Positions 42,335 to 54,310 of a stretch of 64,000 nt of DNA are shown here, one piece after another. A program made the translations under genes and the position numbers. This stretch comes from Owenia fusiformis. Taxonomy: Eukaryota; Annelida; Polychaeta; Sabellida; Oweniidae. Below the pieces are notes generated by a model. The model saw only the letters and a program-made list of their open reading frames with translations. It made no database searches and had not been told where the DNA came from. The DNA is taken from contig CAIIXF020000008.1 in NCBI GenBank assembly GCA_903813345.2, positions 2,305,341 to 2,369,340 on the forward strand, written 5' to 3'. Numbering within the stretch: position 1 is the first letter of the stretch; each line of letters starts with the position of its first letter.

Positions 42335-45300
42335 CTACACTTCCTTCAAGGTAATAAAGTCCCTCAGACATAAAGGTATCTCTAATGTGAGGACCTTTTC
42401 CCCTATATTTGCCCCAAGACATTGTCTCACAGCCCTTCGTGTAATTCGTTTCAGTGTACGAGGATTGCAGCAAAAATCGTAGAGCTTTGTCATTGAATCG
42501 CGCAATTGCGACTGCGATTGCTCCATTGCACTAACAATGGCTAAAAGTTCCTTTAAATCATCCTCAGAAATCCTACATCCCGCCAGGGCCAACAACTTTG
42601 CCAATTTTGGTTCATTGTTTTTACACGCAGCAAGAAATGGTGTCACTGGATTCTCGTAGATGAGGACTACTCCAATAGACTGAGCATGCTGGTCTATGCC
42701 CCGACTCGCCACATCCAAATCTGCGTTATTTTCCAAAAGAAGCTGCACAACTTTTGGGTGATTCATTTGCACGGCATTCCATAATGCTGTAGTGTTTTGG
42801 ACATTTCGGAAATTGATATTGGCACCATGTTCAATCAATTTCTTACAACTTTCAAGATCTCCATTGTACGTGCAATACATCAATGGAGTATCATTGTCTT
42901 TATCTGCATTATTCACATCACAGCCCTGTGTGAGTAGCAAATCTATGATATTTGAGTGATTACCATGCGCTGCAAGGGCTAGTTGCGTATTCTTATCATC
43001 AGTGCGCGTATCATGTAAAGCACCGTTATCTAACAACAGTTTGACGATTTCAAAATGGCCGTCCCAAGCAGCGAGATGTAGGGGTGTGTAACCGTGTTTA
43101 TTCTGTATATTTACATTTGAACCTTTCACAAGTAGCTCCTCGCATATTTGGACAAAGTTGCTTATTGCAGCAGCATGGAGAGGTGTGTACCCAGACTCCC
43201 CTTTGACATTTGTGTCTGCTCCAGCATCTAGTAGTAGCTTAACACACTCTACATTGCCTGAAAAATAACAAGTACACATTTTGTTACAAATTCTTAAATC
43301 ACCAGAGTATTATGAAAAAACTTAGTTACAATAATTCAAATTCATTTCAATCAGATTTTCATTTACTAAATAATATCCAAAGCTGGTCGAAATATCCTGA
43401 TTTAACAAAACTTTCTTCTAACCAATATTGATTTTCAATCAGGTGTGAGGTATAATGTTCAACTTTTCATAACTGTCAAGAAAAGACTAAATGTTCTAAT
43501 CAATATAAAATCCTCTGAACATAAATATTCAACTGTGTGAAAAATAATTTTCAAATTATCAACCTGGTACGGAACTCATCTCGTAGACTCAAAGCTGTCA
43601 CAAAATCATTACTGGAGGGCATATGAACTTACCATAATTAACAGCCATATGCAGGGGGAAGTCAGACCCCTGTATGGCAATTGCAGGCTTGTTCACATCA
43701 CATCCTGCCTTTATAAGAGTTACCACATTTTCCAACTTGTTATTTCTCACGGCATACGTCAATGGCGCAATCCCTCTCTTACTGCATATATTAACATCTG
43801 CGCCATGATCTATCAACTTCTGTATGCTGTATGTGCTATTATCGCAAACTAGAATCAACAATGCAGTTTCCCCCCGTTGATTACGCATGTTCGTATCGCA
43901 ACCTTTATTTAACAGCAAATCAAGCATCTGGTGGTGGAACCCATAATACAGCTTCTTGGCTGTAAGGATGAGTGGACTATGACCATGATAGTCCTGAATG
44001 TTACATGTTTCCACCGTGCTGTGTTCTACGAGGACTTTAAGACTGTCTAATTGGTTGTGCTCTATGGCAAGATGAAGGGGTGTTTTACGAAGGATCTTTG
44101 TTTGGACTGATGTATTACATCCCTGCTCAACAAGAAGTCTGAAATAAAAGAAAAAAAAACATTAGTGTAATCATCCTTTGAAGGCAGCATTCTAGCATCT
44201 ATATTGTCTTTTTGATCTGATAAAAGTTGTTTCACAGAGGCTGGGACACCATGATAAGTCATAATCTGTAAGTCTGTAGTTTAATACATTAACATGGATA
44301 GGTGTAATATAAGATGAATGTGGGTTAGGAAAATAGAGGTTGACTTAGTGTGGATCAATTGGGGCTGGGATGGACTCAAGATTCTTCAGATTGTGGCACA
44401 GGTGTGGTAAGGCACAGGTGTGGTTATAAAAATAGGGTAACAGACTGCTTATGAGCCATTATTGGTTCCCTCTTTGATGATTGATCCAAAGACCTCTGCC
44501 AGGATCAGTCCACTCAAGGAGATAAAAGTAATCAGTTTTTCAAACTATCTAACTATACTTACTGTACTAGCCATGTGTGCCCATGTCTGGCTACAACATG
44601 TAATGGATAAACTACAGCAATCTGGAAGTCATTGTCTCCACCATCTCCACCTCCCTGCTGTGCCTCACCCTCAACCTCCAAACATTCACAGCAACCTGGA
44701 AATAACCAAATAAAAGATGTAATGGATGAACCACAGCAATCTGGAAGTCATTATCTCCACCATCTCCACCTCCCTGCTGTGCCTTACCCTCCACCTCCAA
44801 ACATTCACAGCAACCTGGAAATAACCAAATAAAAGATGTAATGGATGAACCACAGCAATCTGGAAGTCATTGTCTCCATCATCTCCATCTGTCTGCTGTG
44901 CATCACCCTCCACCTCCAAACATTCACAGCAACCTGGAAATAACCAAATAAAAGATGTAATGGATGAACCACAGCAATCTGGAAGTCATTGTCTCCATCA
45001 TCTCCATCTGTCTGCTGTGCATCAACCCCCACCTCCAAACATTCACAGCAACCTGGAAATAACCAAATAAAAGATGTAATGGATGAACCACAGCAATCTG
45101 GAAGTCATTATCTCCACCATCTCCATCTCCCTGCAGTGCCTCACCCTCAACCTCTAAACATTCACAGCAACCTGGATATAACCAAATAAAAGATGTAATG
45201 GATGAACCACAGCAATCTGGAAGTCATTTTCTCCACCATCGCCATCTCCCTGCAGTGCCTCACCCTCAACCTCTAAACATTCACAGCAACCTGGAAATAA

Positions 45301-48300
45301 CCAAATAAAAGATCATTTCAAGTGAAACGATGTTAACTTTTCAATTAACAAATTTTGGGGGAGGAATATATGTGACATAAATTATTGAGTCTTAACCATA
45401 AATGGTATGAATCTTTTTATCAAATATGTCAAATATCCAAATTTTCCAATGACATGTTTTTTTTTTTGGAATTTCATACGTTGAAAGTTATATGGTTAGA
45501 TGCTTCCATCTGTAACATCATGAAGAAAAATTTATGTTCCAAGAAAGTGTTCAAAATTTGTGAAAATTGTGTTAATACTATGAACATATTTACTGTACAC
45601 TTTCAAAGCTGTACAACTCATGATGCACCAATCTGAGGTTTGCATAAGATCCTCAGAGTCTGGAATTTTGCATGCAGTATTGTCCCTGGGAGTGGGATTT
45701 TGGTATAGCACTGCCCAAGGAGTACTTCTAGTAAGTAGAATTTCAATTATAGTTGAAAAGCTATTGAACACTGTACATCTCACAAAAAACAAATTTTCAT
45801 ATCCCGAAATGAATGAGGATAAGTAAGCAAAGACCATCCTTAAAGAGCTGAGTAGTGGAATACAACATTATTTCCTTAGGAATTTTTAGAGATTTCTGAA
45901 GGGGATGCAGCCACACCCAACACCCCCCCCCCCCCATCTGACAGGCCTGTAAACACAATGTACGGTATTTACCTGAATCCAACCTATCCAGGTACTTCTC
46001 GACATAATGATTGTGCCCCGATTCAAAGTAATGGCCACAGTAGCACCCTCCATTAGAGTCAGACTTGGATTCTATAAACACAAAATACAGAGATAAGCAG
46101 AAATACATATTATATTATATTCAAAGTTATGGCCACAGTAGCACCCTCCATTAGAGTCAGACTTGGATTCTATAAACACAAAATACAGAGATAAGCAGAA
46201 ATACATATTATATTATATTCAAAGTAATGGCCACAGTAGCACCCTCCATTAGAGTCAGACTTGGATTCTATAAACAAAAATTGCAGAAATAAGCAGAAAT
46301 ACATATTATATTATATTCAAAGTAATGGCCACAGTAGCACCCTCCATTAGAGCCAGACTTGGATTCTAGAAACACAAAATGCAGAGATAAGTAGAAATAC
46401 ATATTATATTATATTCAAAGTAATGGCCACAGTAGCACCCTCCATTAGAGTCAGACTTGGATTCTATAAACAAAAATTGCAGAAATAAGCAGAAATACAT
46501 ATTATATTATATTCAAAGTAATGGCCACAGTAGCACCCTCCATTAGAGCCAGACTTGGATTCTAGAAACACAAAATGCAGAGATAAGTAGAAATACATAT
46601 TATATTATATTCAAAGTAATGGCCACAGTAGCACCCTCCATTAGAGTCAGACTTGGATTCTAGAAACACAAAATGCAGAGATAAGCAGAAATACATATTA
46701 TATTATATTCAAAGTAATGGCCACAGTAACACCCTCCATTAGAGTCAGACTTGGATTCTGTAAACACAAAATGCAGAAATAAGCAGAAATACATATTATA
46801 TTATATTCAAAGTAATGGCCACAGTAGCACCCTCCATTAGAGTCAGACTTGGATTCTATAAACACAAATTGCAGAAATAAGCAGAAAAACATATTATATT
46901 ATATTCAAAGTAATGGCCACAGTAGCACCCTCCATTAGAGTCAGACTTGGATTCTATAAACACAAAATACAGAGAAAAGCAGAAATAAATGTACATATCA
47001 CATGCATATTAGAGTGGAAATTATAAATATTTAGATATAACTTCTCACACATAAAATTAAACTCTCCAAACACAAATTACATATTTTGAAAAAGTCAAGA
47101 AATTATCATGGGTGGAAAAATACAATGTGAATGTTTAAAAACTATAAAACAATGTAGCTTTACTGTACAGTTTTCTAAAAAAAAATTCATTATTAGTCTC
47201 TCATGACAGTCTCTTCAAAATACTGCAATTATGTAGGACTTGGCAGAATATTAAGGGAACAGGTCAAAAAATTAATTTTTCACAAAATCAATTTAATGAT
47301 TTAGCTTAGACAAGTTGACAACTCCCTTTTTGTTAAAGCAAAGACTTAACTAAATTAATTACATTTTTTGATGGACATTTAAATATTGACCCGGTCCCTA
47401 ATGGACATTGAAGTGACATAAGAAAAATATGTCACCTATATAACTGATGAATAAAAAAGGAGATGTAAATACATTCATTAAAACAGAATTACTATCTTTT
47501 GAAAACACTACTTTGGTATTTGACACAGTCCCCTTTATTATTTCTGTCACATTCATTGCGTGTTGTTATACATCAGGATATGAGGTTGGAATCAAGCCAT
47601 TAATTAGAGTGTAATGAATATATTTTAATTTGGTTGACATATTGCAAAGTATGGCGTAATCAGACATATTGTTATCTATAAATGAGGTCATAGGAAGCTC
47701 AGACCGATTATATATTTTATAACAGTTTCCGGAACTGCTTAAATAAATGGCCAAAGTAAAATGCTCTGGGATCTGGGATCACAAAATTATTGAAATCATA
47801 AAAGATGTACATGCATTCCATTAGTATTAGATTGAAATATTTGGTAATCCTATACTTACCAAGGTTGCCTCTAAGAAAATTATCCAACTTAAAAATTGTA
47901 TTGCTGTTGGTAAACAGAACAATATTGGTATTTACTATTTAGTTGATTCCATTTTTTGATTCTTGAAAAAGGTTGTTTTTTATAAAACGTACTGACTGTC
48001 ACTGTAATATGTTGTATATATTTTGATGGTTTTAATAAAAAAATTGAAATAATGGTATTAAATTGAAATGGCAAATAAGACGTGTCAAAATTTCAGGGCA
48101 TCATATAAACTACACAGATCATACAGTATATTTTGTCAATTCATCAAATGTAGGTTTACTTTAATAAGTTTACTTAAGACTGATGTAAATTTAATTTTGT
48201 CTTTTTTGCAAAGGATTTTGTTGTAGGACAAGGAAATCAACACCATGGTGGCTAAAAATGATTGTGTCAACTCAAATATCAATTATCTCAATCTTTAAAT

Positions 48301-51300
48301 GCCACAAAAGACAATGTGCCTCATCATAGTTTAGTATCTCTGTTAGTCGTCTGGCCATGGACGGGTTCAGGAGTTCAAGCAAACCCTCTGGCCAAAAACT
48401 TTTTCAAAATTATGCAGGTTTCCACAATTTTGCTGACTATTCAAGTGATTTTGGGCCAAAATTATCAAATTTTAACAACCTGGAATTTTTTTAAAACTCA
48501 ACCCCCCTTGGGCTACGGGCCTGGTCTTCTAAACCCTTATGATGTGTCCCAGGAATACTTACTGAGGTAGAATGCCACATTAAGGCTTAGGGTTCCATTC
48601 AGTATTAAAGCCTTTAACTCCATTGATCCACTGCATAGTAGCCTGTAAAGCTGTTTCAACTTTTCCTTATCATCTGTAACAATAAAATGTAAAAGGCCCC
48701 GTGTAAAGTTTGAAAAAATATTTTGATCATGACTCATGTTATAGACAACCCCCCCCCAATAAAAAACATATTCAGAAAGTCTGCCTTTTGTTTTTAAAAT
48801 ATTCAAAGGACCAGGTATAGTATGGCAAGTGATTTGGACAGTCATATCTTTCACCATGAGTACTTTCTGGCCATAAATACAGTGGTTTTCATTAAACAAT
48901 ATGTTTTCTTTCAAGCGTACTGAGATCATACTGAGATCTAAAATCACTTGCCATACTATATCTGGTCTTTTCTACCACATTCAAAGTAAAACTCGGTAAT
49001 TCTAATTACCAAATATATAACTATACATTGCAGAGCATATCATTTTCTCAACCATTAGAATTCTTATAATGCCATGATGTAAAAATCTTGATGTCACATG
49101 TTTTTCAACCAATTTTCAAATGTCATAATGTACATATGGGATTGAACACTCTAGTAATTTAGGTAAAGACTTGGCAAGATATACCTCTTTCTTTAATAAT
49201 GTCAATTCAGTTTGGAACTATTCAAGGAAGTAGATGGGATCATAGAGACAAGTTCAGATTTAGTAAATCTCATCTTTTTTAGATTAAGCCTTAGTCCAAC
49301 AGTTCAGACTTCAGAATACTTTTTTTGATTTTTAAGAGTTTTATGGATATACAGGTTTCAATAGCCTTAAATAGGTAAAATGAAACCTGTACTAAACAGC
49401 TCTCTAATCCAAACACCTCTCAATGAGAATACTTTTTCTCAGTCCCAAAGGACGAGTGGCTTTAAGACCCTATATTAGCCCCCAAGATATTTAGAAAAAA
49501 TTGTACAGGATATCAAAGAAGAGACTTTGTTTGATAACCAGATCCAAAAATTAGGTCATTCTGGCATTTATATTTCAAAATATAGGTCATTCTATTAACG
49601 TGTATAAAATTACCTTTTCAAGGAAAAATCACTTTTTTCACATCATTATTGTCAATGTTTCTATTTATTATCAAAGTAATCATTATTTTCAGTCATTTAA
49701 GACTTTTTAATTGATCCTATTGTTATTATCTTACATAATAGTGACAAAGCATATTGGGCAACATTCGAAAACATATAAAATATAACAAGTCAAAAATACA
49801 AACAAAATATTGAATAGTGATCTTCTTTATACTTCATTTAGAAAAATTGTCTACAAAAAAAGTTTGCGAAACTATGTCAGAAAAGAATATTGAGTTTTTT
49901 TTAATTTACATCACAATGAGAAAGAACAAGGGACAACATTTAAAAACACCTGAAGTAATTAACAAGTCAAAAATGCATATCAATCATTTATATTGATCTG
50001 CTTCCTTGAGATCATTTGCACATATGCAGTTTGTGGCAGTAAATTACTGAATTTATTATATCACATCATAGTGAGGAAGCACAAAGAGCAACATTTGAAA
50101 ACACGTGGACTTTACATAATTGTTGATGAGCACATTCATGTGTTTGTTCATTATAATAAGAGATTCTCTGAGCTATAATCATCTTCTTCAGATGACAACA
50201 TTTCATACATATCTTTTGATTTTAAAATGTCAAACTTCGTGCATTTCTTTTTGCTTTTATACCCCTTGTGCCTACAACCCTACTCCCAACAAGGCGTGTA
50301 CAACACCATCCAGTGATTGCATCAATACTATTACATACATCTGGATCTGGGTTATACTCCACCCATGTATAATGAGATTTAGAGGACACAAACCGATTAC
50401 TGGACTTTTACACAAATTAGGCCATATGTATCTTTTTTTTAACAATGATGGTATTTTTCCCATCTACTTGAAGATGGTCATCTGTGCATCGTTTAAATTG
50501 GTTGGCTTGATCTCAAGAGAGTCTACTATGATTTAGATGTAACCCTCTTGTCTCCATACAGGGGGTACTGGGAGATTGCAGTTCACTCATGCAGTTCCCT
50601 TTGCTTTGGGCATTTTATAAGCGAATGTCATTTTTCCGCCTACTGATTGTGACTTACAGTATATACTTCTGTACAATAAAGTTGAGCTGGATTTCTAAAT
50701 ATGAACATTGGTATGATCAGAGAGTAAACTGTGATAATATAAAACAAAATATCCATACACAAAACATCAAGATAAAATGATTGTAGAACAATCATCTCAT
50801 GTAATGTATTGAAAGGAATTGCATGTTATTATGTTGCTTAGAGCCATGGTAAAGATATATGCTTCTCAAGAGGTCATGCTCCAGTGCAAGCATACATATT
50901 AGTTCATGAAAAGATCATATAAATAAAGAAAACATACTCAAATATATAAAACACAACTGTCACAATAATTCTAAGGATTTTCAAAATGGCTGACATCATT
51001 TTATTTCATGCTGAAAATTGCAGAAAAGTTCCAATTTTGCACAACGCTTGGTCCTTACCTAGATTTTTACATATCTCAAGAAGTACCTTAGAAGTACACT
51101 ATTCCCTCAATACATATAACTTTCTAGGTAAGAACCAAGCGAAGTGATACATACCTCCCAAATCAACCAAAATATACTTATATCAGTAATCTTGAATGCT
51201 TTTTATTGCTATTTCTTGAAAATATACATATTTATCTACAATTTGATCCTACATATCAAGGATATTAACGACTTTGCATTTTTCAAAAAATGTTAAGTGA

Positions 51301-52288
51301 CCCCAGGGGTGTTTATAGCCATTCGTTCTTTGTTATCTCCATATATATGAACTCAGACTTTGATTTCTATGGTCAGAAACTTAAATTCATGGCCAGAACG
51401 GGATGTTTTGGCCTTCGCTCCGACCTTCAAAGATGGGGTCAAGACAACGGTATATGTCTCTTTTGTAACCTCAATGTTAAAGATACTATACAGCATAGAC
51501 TTTTTGTCTGTCCCTACTTTGGTAGTGATAGGAATGTATTTTTCAATAATGTTGTGTCAAACTGCAACCACCACCTCTCCTCTGACTTTCTAGCTGGAAG
51601 TGTACAACTAAAAACATGTTGGGCTCTGGGAGATGACACTTTAATCTTGTGGGGACATGATAATTACGTGAAGTTTGACAAATATGTCAAATTGTTTTTA
51701 AAGAAAATACATGTACAGTGCACACAATAGTCGTATGCATGTTTTTAGTGGCCTTTTGCATGATATGTTTTATCCCACTTATATTTTATATATGATGTAT
51801 TGGATGCACCGATTGAGTGCCGCTGCTCTAAAAGCGTTTTCCAAATAAAAAAATAAAAAATTAAAAAATAAATAAATAGAAAACCAGTGGCATTCGGATT
51901 AGGCAGGTATTACAGTATTTCTGTGTATACAGAAATTTCAATGGCTTTTTTATAGATAATAGGGAGTTTAAGCTTGCAATCTTTTTCACAACCTAAAACA
52001 TGAACGGAAAATATTTAAGCGATGCATTTGCATGGGTGATTGGTCATATATAGGTTGGCATTTTGGTTATATATGCTAGGTTAAACTTCCTAATGATAAA
52101 CTCAGCCTCTACATACCTGATGTTAGTTGTTTCAGTTTTTCAAGGTGTTCCTGGCTTTCCTCTGATGCCTCTGAGCAGTGCCACCCAGCTATGGGTGGCA
52201 GCATATCTAATTGACCTTCCTCAAACTCATCGTCACTTGAATCTGAATCTGTGTCAAAATCCAGACCGCCATCTACATGATTAGCCAT
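42335..52288 (-). CDS. ankyrin-repeat and SOCS-box (ASB-like) protein, 6 exons, 647 aa, complete
   Basis: Exons in transcript order: 52288-52117, 48673-48563, 46071-45973, 44695-44563, 44138-43633, 43257-42335. They sum to 1,944 bases with continuous phase. The start MANHVDGGLDFDTDSDSS is acidic. Two small middle exons encode a Cys/His-rich segment (GGCYCGHYF, then GCCECLEVEGEAQQ). About nine ankyrin repeats follow (for example GYTPLHLAAWDGHFEIVKLL and GDTPLM/NDTPLM-like starts). The C-terminus, PRTLKRITRRAVRQCLG...LEIPLCLRDFI, fits a SOCS box, which binds Elongin B/C and Cullin-5. The protein is therefore likely a substrate adaptor of an E3 ubiquitin ligase. Both Cys-rich exons abut tandem arrays that copy their acceptor sites. 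Introns contain LINE and inverted-repeat insertions. Confidence 0.9.
44565..45312 (-). repeat. 119-bp tandem array copying an ankyrin/SOCS-gene exon start and acceptor (6 units)
   Basis: Acceptors (TTATTTCCAG on the minus strand) recur every 119 bases from 44696 upward. Each is followed by the first 80-odd exon bases (Cys-rich GCCECLEVEGEAQQ segment). Only the lowest-coordinate unit continues into the true exon with a donor. Unit sequences vary slightly. Confidence 0.92.
45973..46990 (-). repeat. ~98-bp tandem array copying another ankyrin/SOCS-gene exon start and acceptor (10 units)
   Basis: The first unit is the real exon (45973-46071). About nine more units upstream in the gene repeat the acceptor (GTGTTTATAG or GTGTTTCTAG) and about 50 exon bases encoding SKSDSNGGCYCGHYFE, then AT-rich ATATTATATTATATTC-type spacer. 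Confidence 0.92.
48350..48523. mobile_element. MITE, same family, degenerate, in ankyrin/SOCS intron
   Basis: The left end is worn (CTGGCCATGGACGGG) and the right end GGGCTACGGGCCTG is recognisable. The internal TCAAGTGATTTTGGGCC is shared with the other copies. Confidence 0.6.
48809..48967. mobile_element. 159-bp MITE with ~27-bp TIRs
   Basis: GACCAGGTATAGTATGGCAA at the left is matched by its complement (..TTGCCATACTATATCTGGTC) at the right. It lies just upstream of exon 2 of the ankyrin/SOCS gene on its own strand. Confidence 0.8.
49690..50165. repeat. three diverged ~175-bp tandem repeats
   Basis: AACATTCGAAAACA, AACATTTAAAAACA and AACATTTGAAAACA, each followed by similar TAACAAGTCAAAAAT-type text, recur at about 49760, 49937 and 50088 in intron 1 of the ankyrin/SOCS gene. 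Confidence 0.5.
50170..50550 (-). pseudogene. possible decayed transposase-like fragment
   Basis: One minus-strand frame reads SIDAITGWCCTRLVGSRVVG. This recalls Cys-rich C-terminal parts of invertebrate DDE-type transposon proteins (GYC.C..G.RVVG), but stops interrupt all frames. The assignment rests on one short motif. Confidence 0.25.
51045..51143. mobile_element. ~100-bp inverted-repeat element
   Basis: CGCTTGGTCCTTACCTAGA and TCTAGGTAAGAACCAAGCG are inverted around about 60 bases, within intron 1 of the ankyrin/SOCS gene. Confidence 0.7.
51290..51880 (+). mobile_element. 5'-truncated LINE fragment with A-rich tail
   Basis: The frame at 51290-51730 encodes only the C-terminal end of a LINE polyprotein. 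It includes FMARTGCFGLRSD and the zinc motif CLFCNLNVKDTIQHRLFVCP, followed by about 120 bases of 3' UTR and an A-rich tail (51846-51880, AATAAAAAAATAAAAAATT-like). It is a separate family from the LINE at 54 kb. It lies in the first intron of the ankyrin/SOCS gene in antisense orientation. Confidence 0.75.
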
Positions 52289-52901
52289 CTAAAGTATGTA
52301 TAGATATACATGTAATAGCAATGTTATACAGATGATACAATGTAGATCCATTTCAATGTTTTATTTACGTCAATAAAACCTAAAAAATAAGGGATCAAAA
52401 CACCAAAGTGTAATATTATATAGAAAAAATATATTCGTATTGCACACAATGATGTAATCTTAGATTGCTTGTTGCCACAAAATTAATGTACCTTATTTTT
52501 CACAATCAAAGTAATCAGAAAAATCATTTGGAACACTTTAGTAATTCAGTGTTCTTGTCAGTGGCATTTCACTAAGTGTGTCAAGGGCGGTATTTATTGA
52601 CAGGATTTGTCATTTCGATGTTACTGCAATCTGAACCAAATTTTTCCAAAGCTGTCTCCAAAACATGATCAAGGTTTATGCATGCTTGTATCTCATCATT
52701 TCAGGAATGAAATTAACAAATCAGGAATAAATTAAACTCATTAACTTTTTTGCTCTCCTGGTGGAATATACTCGGAAGTTAAATCTAGTTGCAGGCCACA
52801 AGAGATGTCAGATAAAAAGTAAGGCCAACTTGTTGATCTAAGACTTTCTTTTACACCTTAAGCATTTCAATGACTGAGTTGTTTTCTTTACTCTCTGTTA
52901 A

Positions 52902-53070
52902 GCATATTAAAAAAGGCAAGCAGTTGACTTAGAAATCTAAGAGTTACCAGATTACGTTTTTTTACATCCATTCCATTTATAAGTATTTTCTACCATCTAA
53001 AGTGCATGTGAGGGTCCTATTCATGAGGTATCCCTTAGATTTCTAAGTCAACTGCTTGCCTTTTTAATGC
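52902..53070. mobile_element. 169-bp MITE flanked by TTAA
   Basis: The arms contain AAAGGCAAGCAGTTGACTTA and its complement, continuing through GAAATCTAAG. TTAA occurs immediately outside both ends (52898-52901, 53071-53074), as for piggyBac-like elements. It lies upstream of the ankyrin/SOCS gene start. Confidence 0.8.
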
Positions 53071-53904
53071 TTAAAGGAACATTGCGATCAATAGAGGATA
53101 AAATGATTAAAAATAACATTTTTCTGACTATAAACATTTACTGAACATAGCTGGCTCAAAAGCCAGCTGACGGAACATTGAAATATACCGTTTTGTAAAG
53201 AGGTTTTCTCAAATTTCCGGCAGGCGCGCTGGAATAAGTTAACGATATTAAAGAATATAACTGAATGTAACTTGCCCTTTTCATGACGCGTGGTGATAAT
53301 AAGTCCTACTTGTTGTGTAATTTGCAATTAAAGTGGAGAAATTCCAGACCTGGTGCGCACCATTTTCAAACTTTTGCGCATGCGTGCACATGCGCCTTGT
53401 ACTTTACATTTGCATGGGCATTGCCGCTAAAAAGATCACGTGTCTATTCATATTTAGATAGCGCAAGTTATTTTGTAGCAAATCTTTACTTTCGAAAGTC
53501 AAGAGATCTCGATTTACTACAACAACAGACTGTTGGAGGATCAAAATAGGGTAACAACAAATAAATTATGTATTGATTCAAATATATAGTGTATTATAAA
53601 CGCTACTCAGCACAGCGTTTAGTCAAAACGGGTTCGATTTTTTCTCTTCAAGAATTTTCAATCCAGCATCCGGTAGAGTAAATAAACATGATTGCCTGGT
53701 CTAACACCTTCTCTGGTGAACCTATTTTCGAAATATGCATGCAGATCAAAGATTCAAAGTCGATGATTTTTATGAATTTGTCCGATATATTTGTGTTGAT
53801 TGTTAAATTACAAAATAGGTAGGGTAAAGAATATGTCAAAGTCATTTGATCTCGTCCAAGGAGCAATATTTTGTCGTTTAGAATTCCTTTAACAGAGATT
53901 AGGC

Positions 53905-54010
53905 CGATTCTGACTACCCCCATAAATGTCGGGTCGCGTTTTTCTTATTTTTTAATATCTTAGTGCCAATACTTCACCACACATAAAACCTATTTCTTAT
54001 CGTGTATCTC
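53905..54010 (+). repeat. left arm of inverted repeat flanking the LINE
   Basis: This segment (CCCCCATAAATGT, TAGTGCCAATACTTC, AAACCTATTTCTTA) recurs inverted at 58785-58893. About 4.8 kb including the LINE separates the arms. Confidence 0.75.
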
Positions 54011-54310
54011 GGAGGAATTTCAAAGCAAGTTGAAAGAAAGTTGAAATTATTGATAAATAATTAGGTATTACTCACGTTTTTAAGATGTTCGTTTCCACAA
54101 ATGATTCTTCATCAATATGATACTATTTGTAGCCTCAAGTATATTATATTTAGTCTTTTATCGAAGATTTACTATGTTTATGTTTATGTTTCTTTATTTG
54201 GACCATAAATTGATCATACAAATACATACTGGTATATATTAAGTAAAATAAAATAATATTACAATTTTACAGTGATAGTAAAGGTTGGTGGTGGTGTACA
54301 GAACATGTAA

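Larger units (their letters stand above)
52289..54175. other. upstream region of ankyrin/SOCS gene
   Basis: It contains the TTAA-flanked MITE at 52902-53070 and the left arm of the inverted repeat. The more GC-rich patch at 53340-53450 could hold the promoter. No convincing coding exon. Confidence 0.45.

Noticed and set aside
44686-45189. Several 66-77-codon frames on both strands
   Set aside because: They are frames through the 119-bp array; only the exon-contiguous unit fits the ankyrin/SOCS reading frame.
53648-53923. 91-codon minus-strand frame beginning MGVVRIGLISV
   Set aside because: It overlaps the inverted-repeat arm, has no recognisable domain and no splice context; probably chance.
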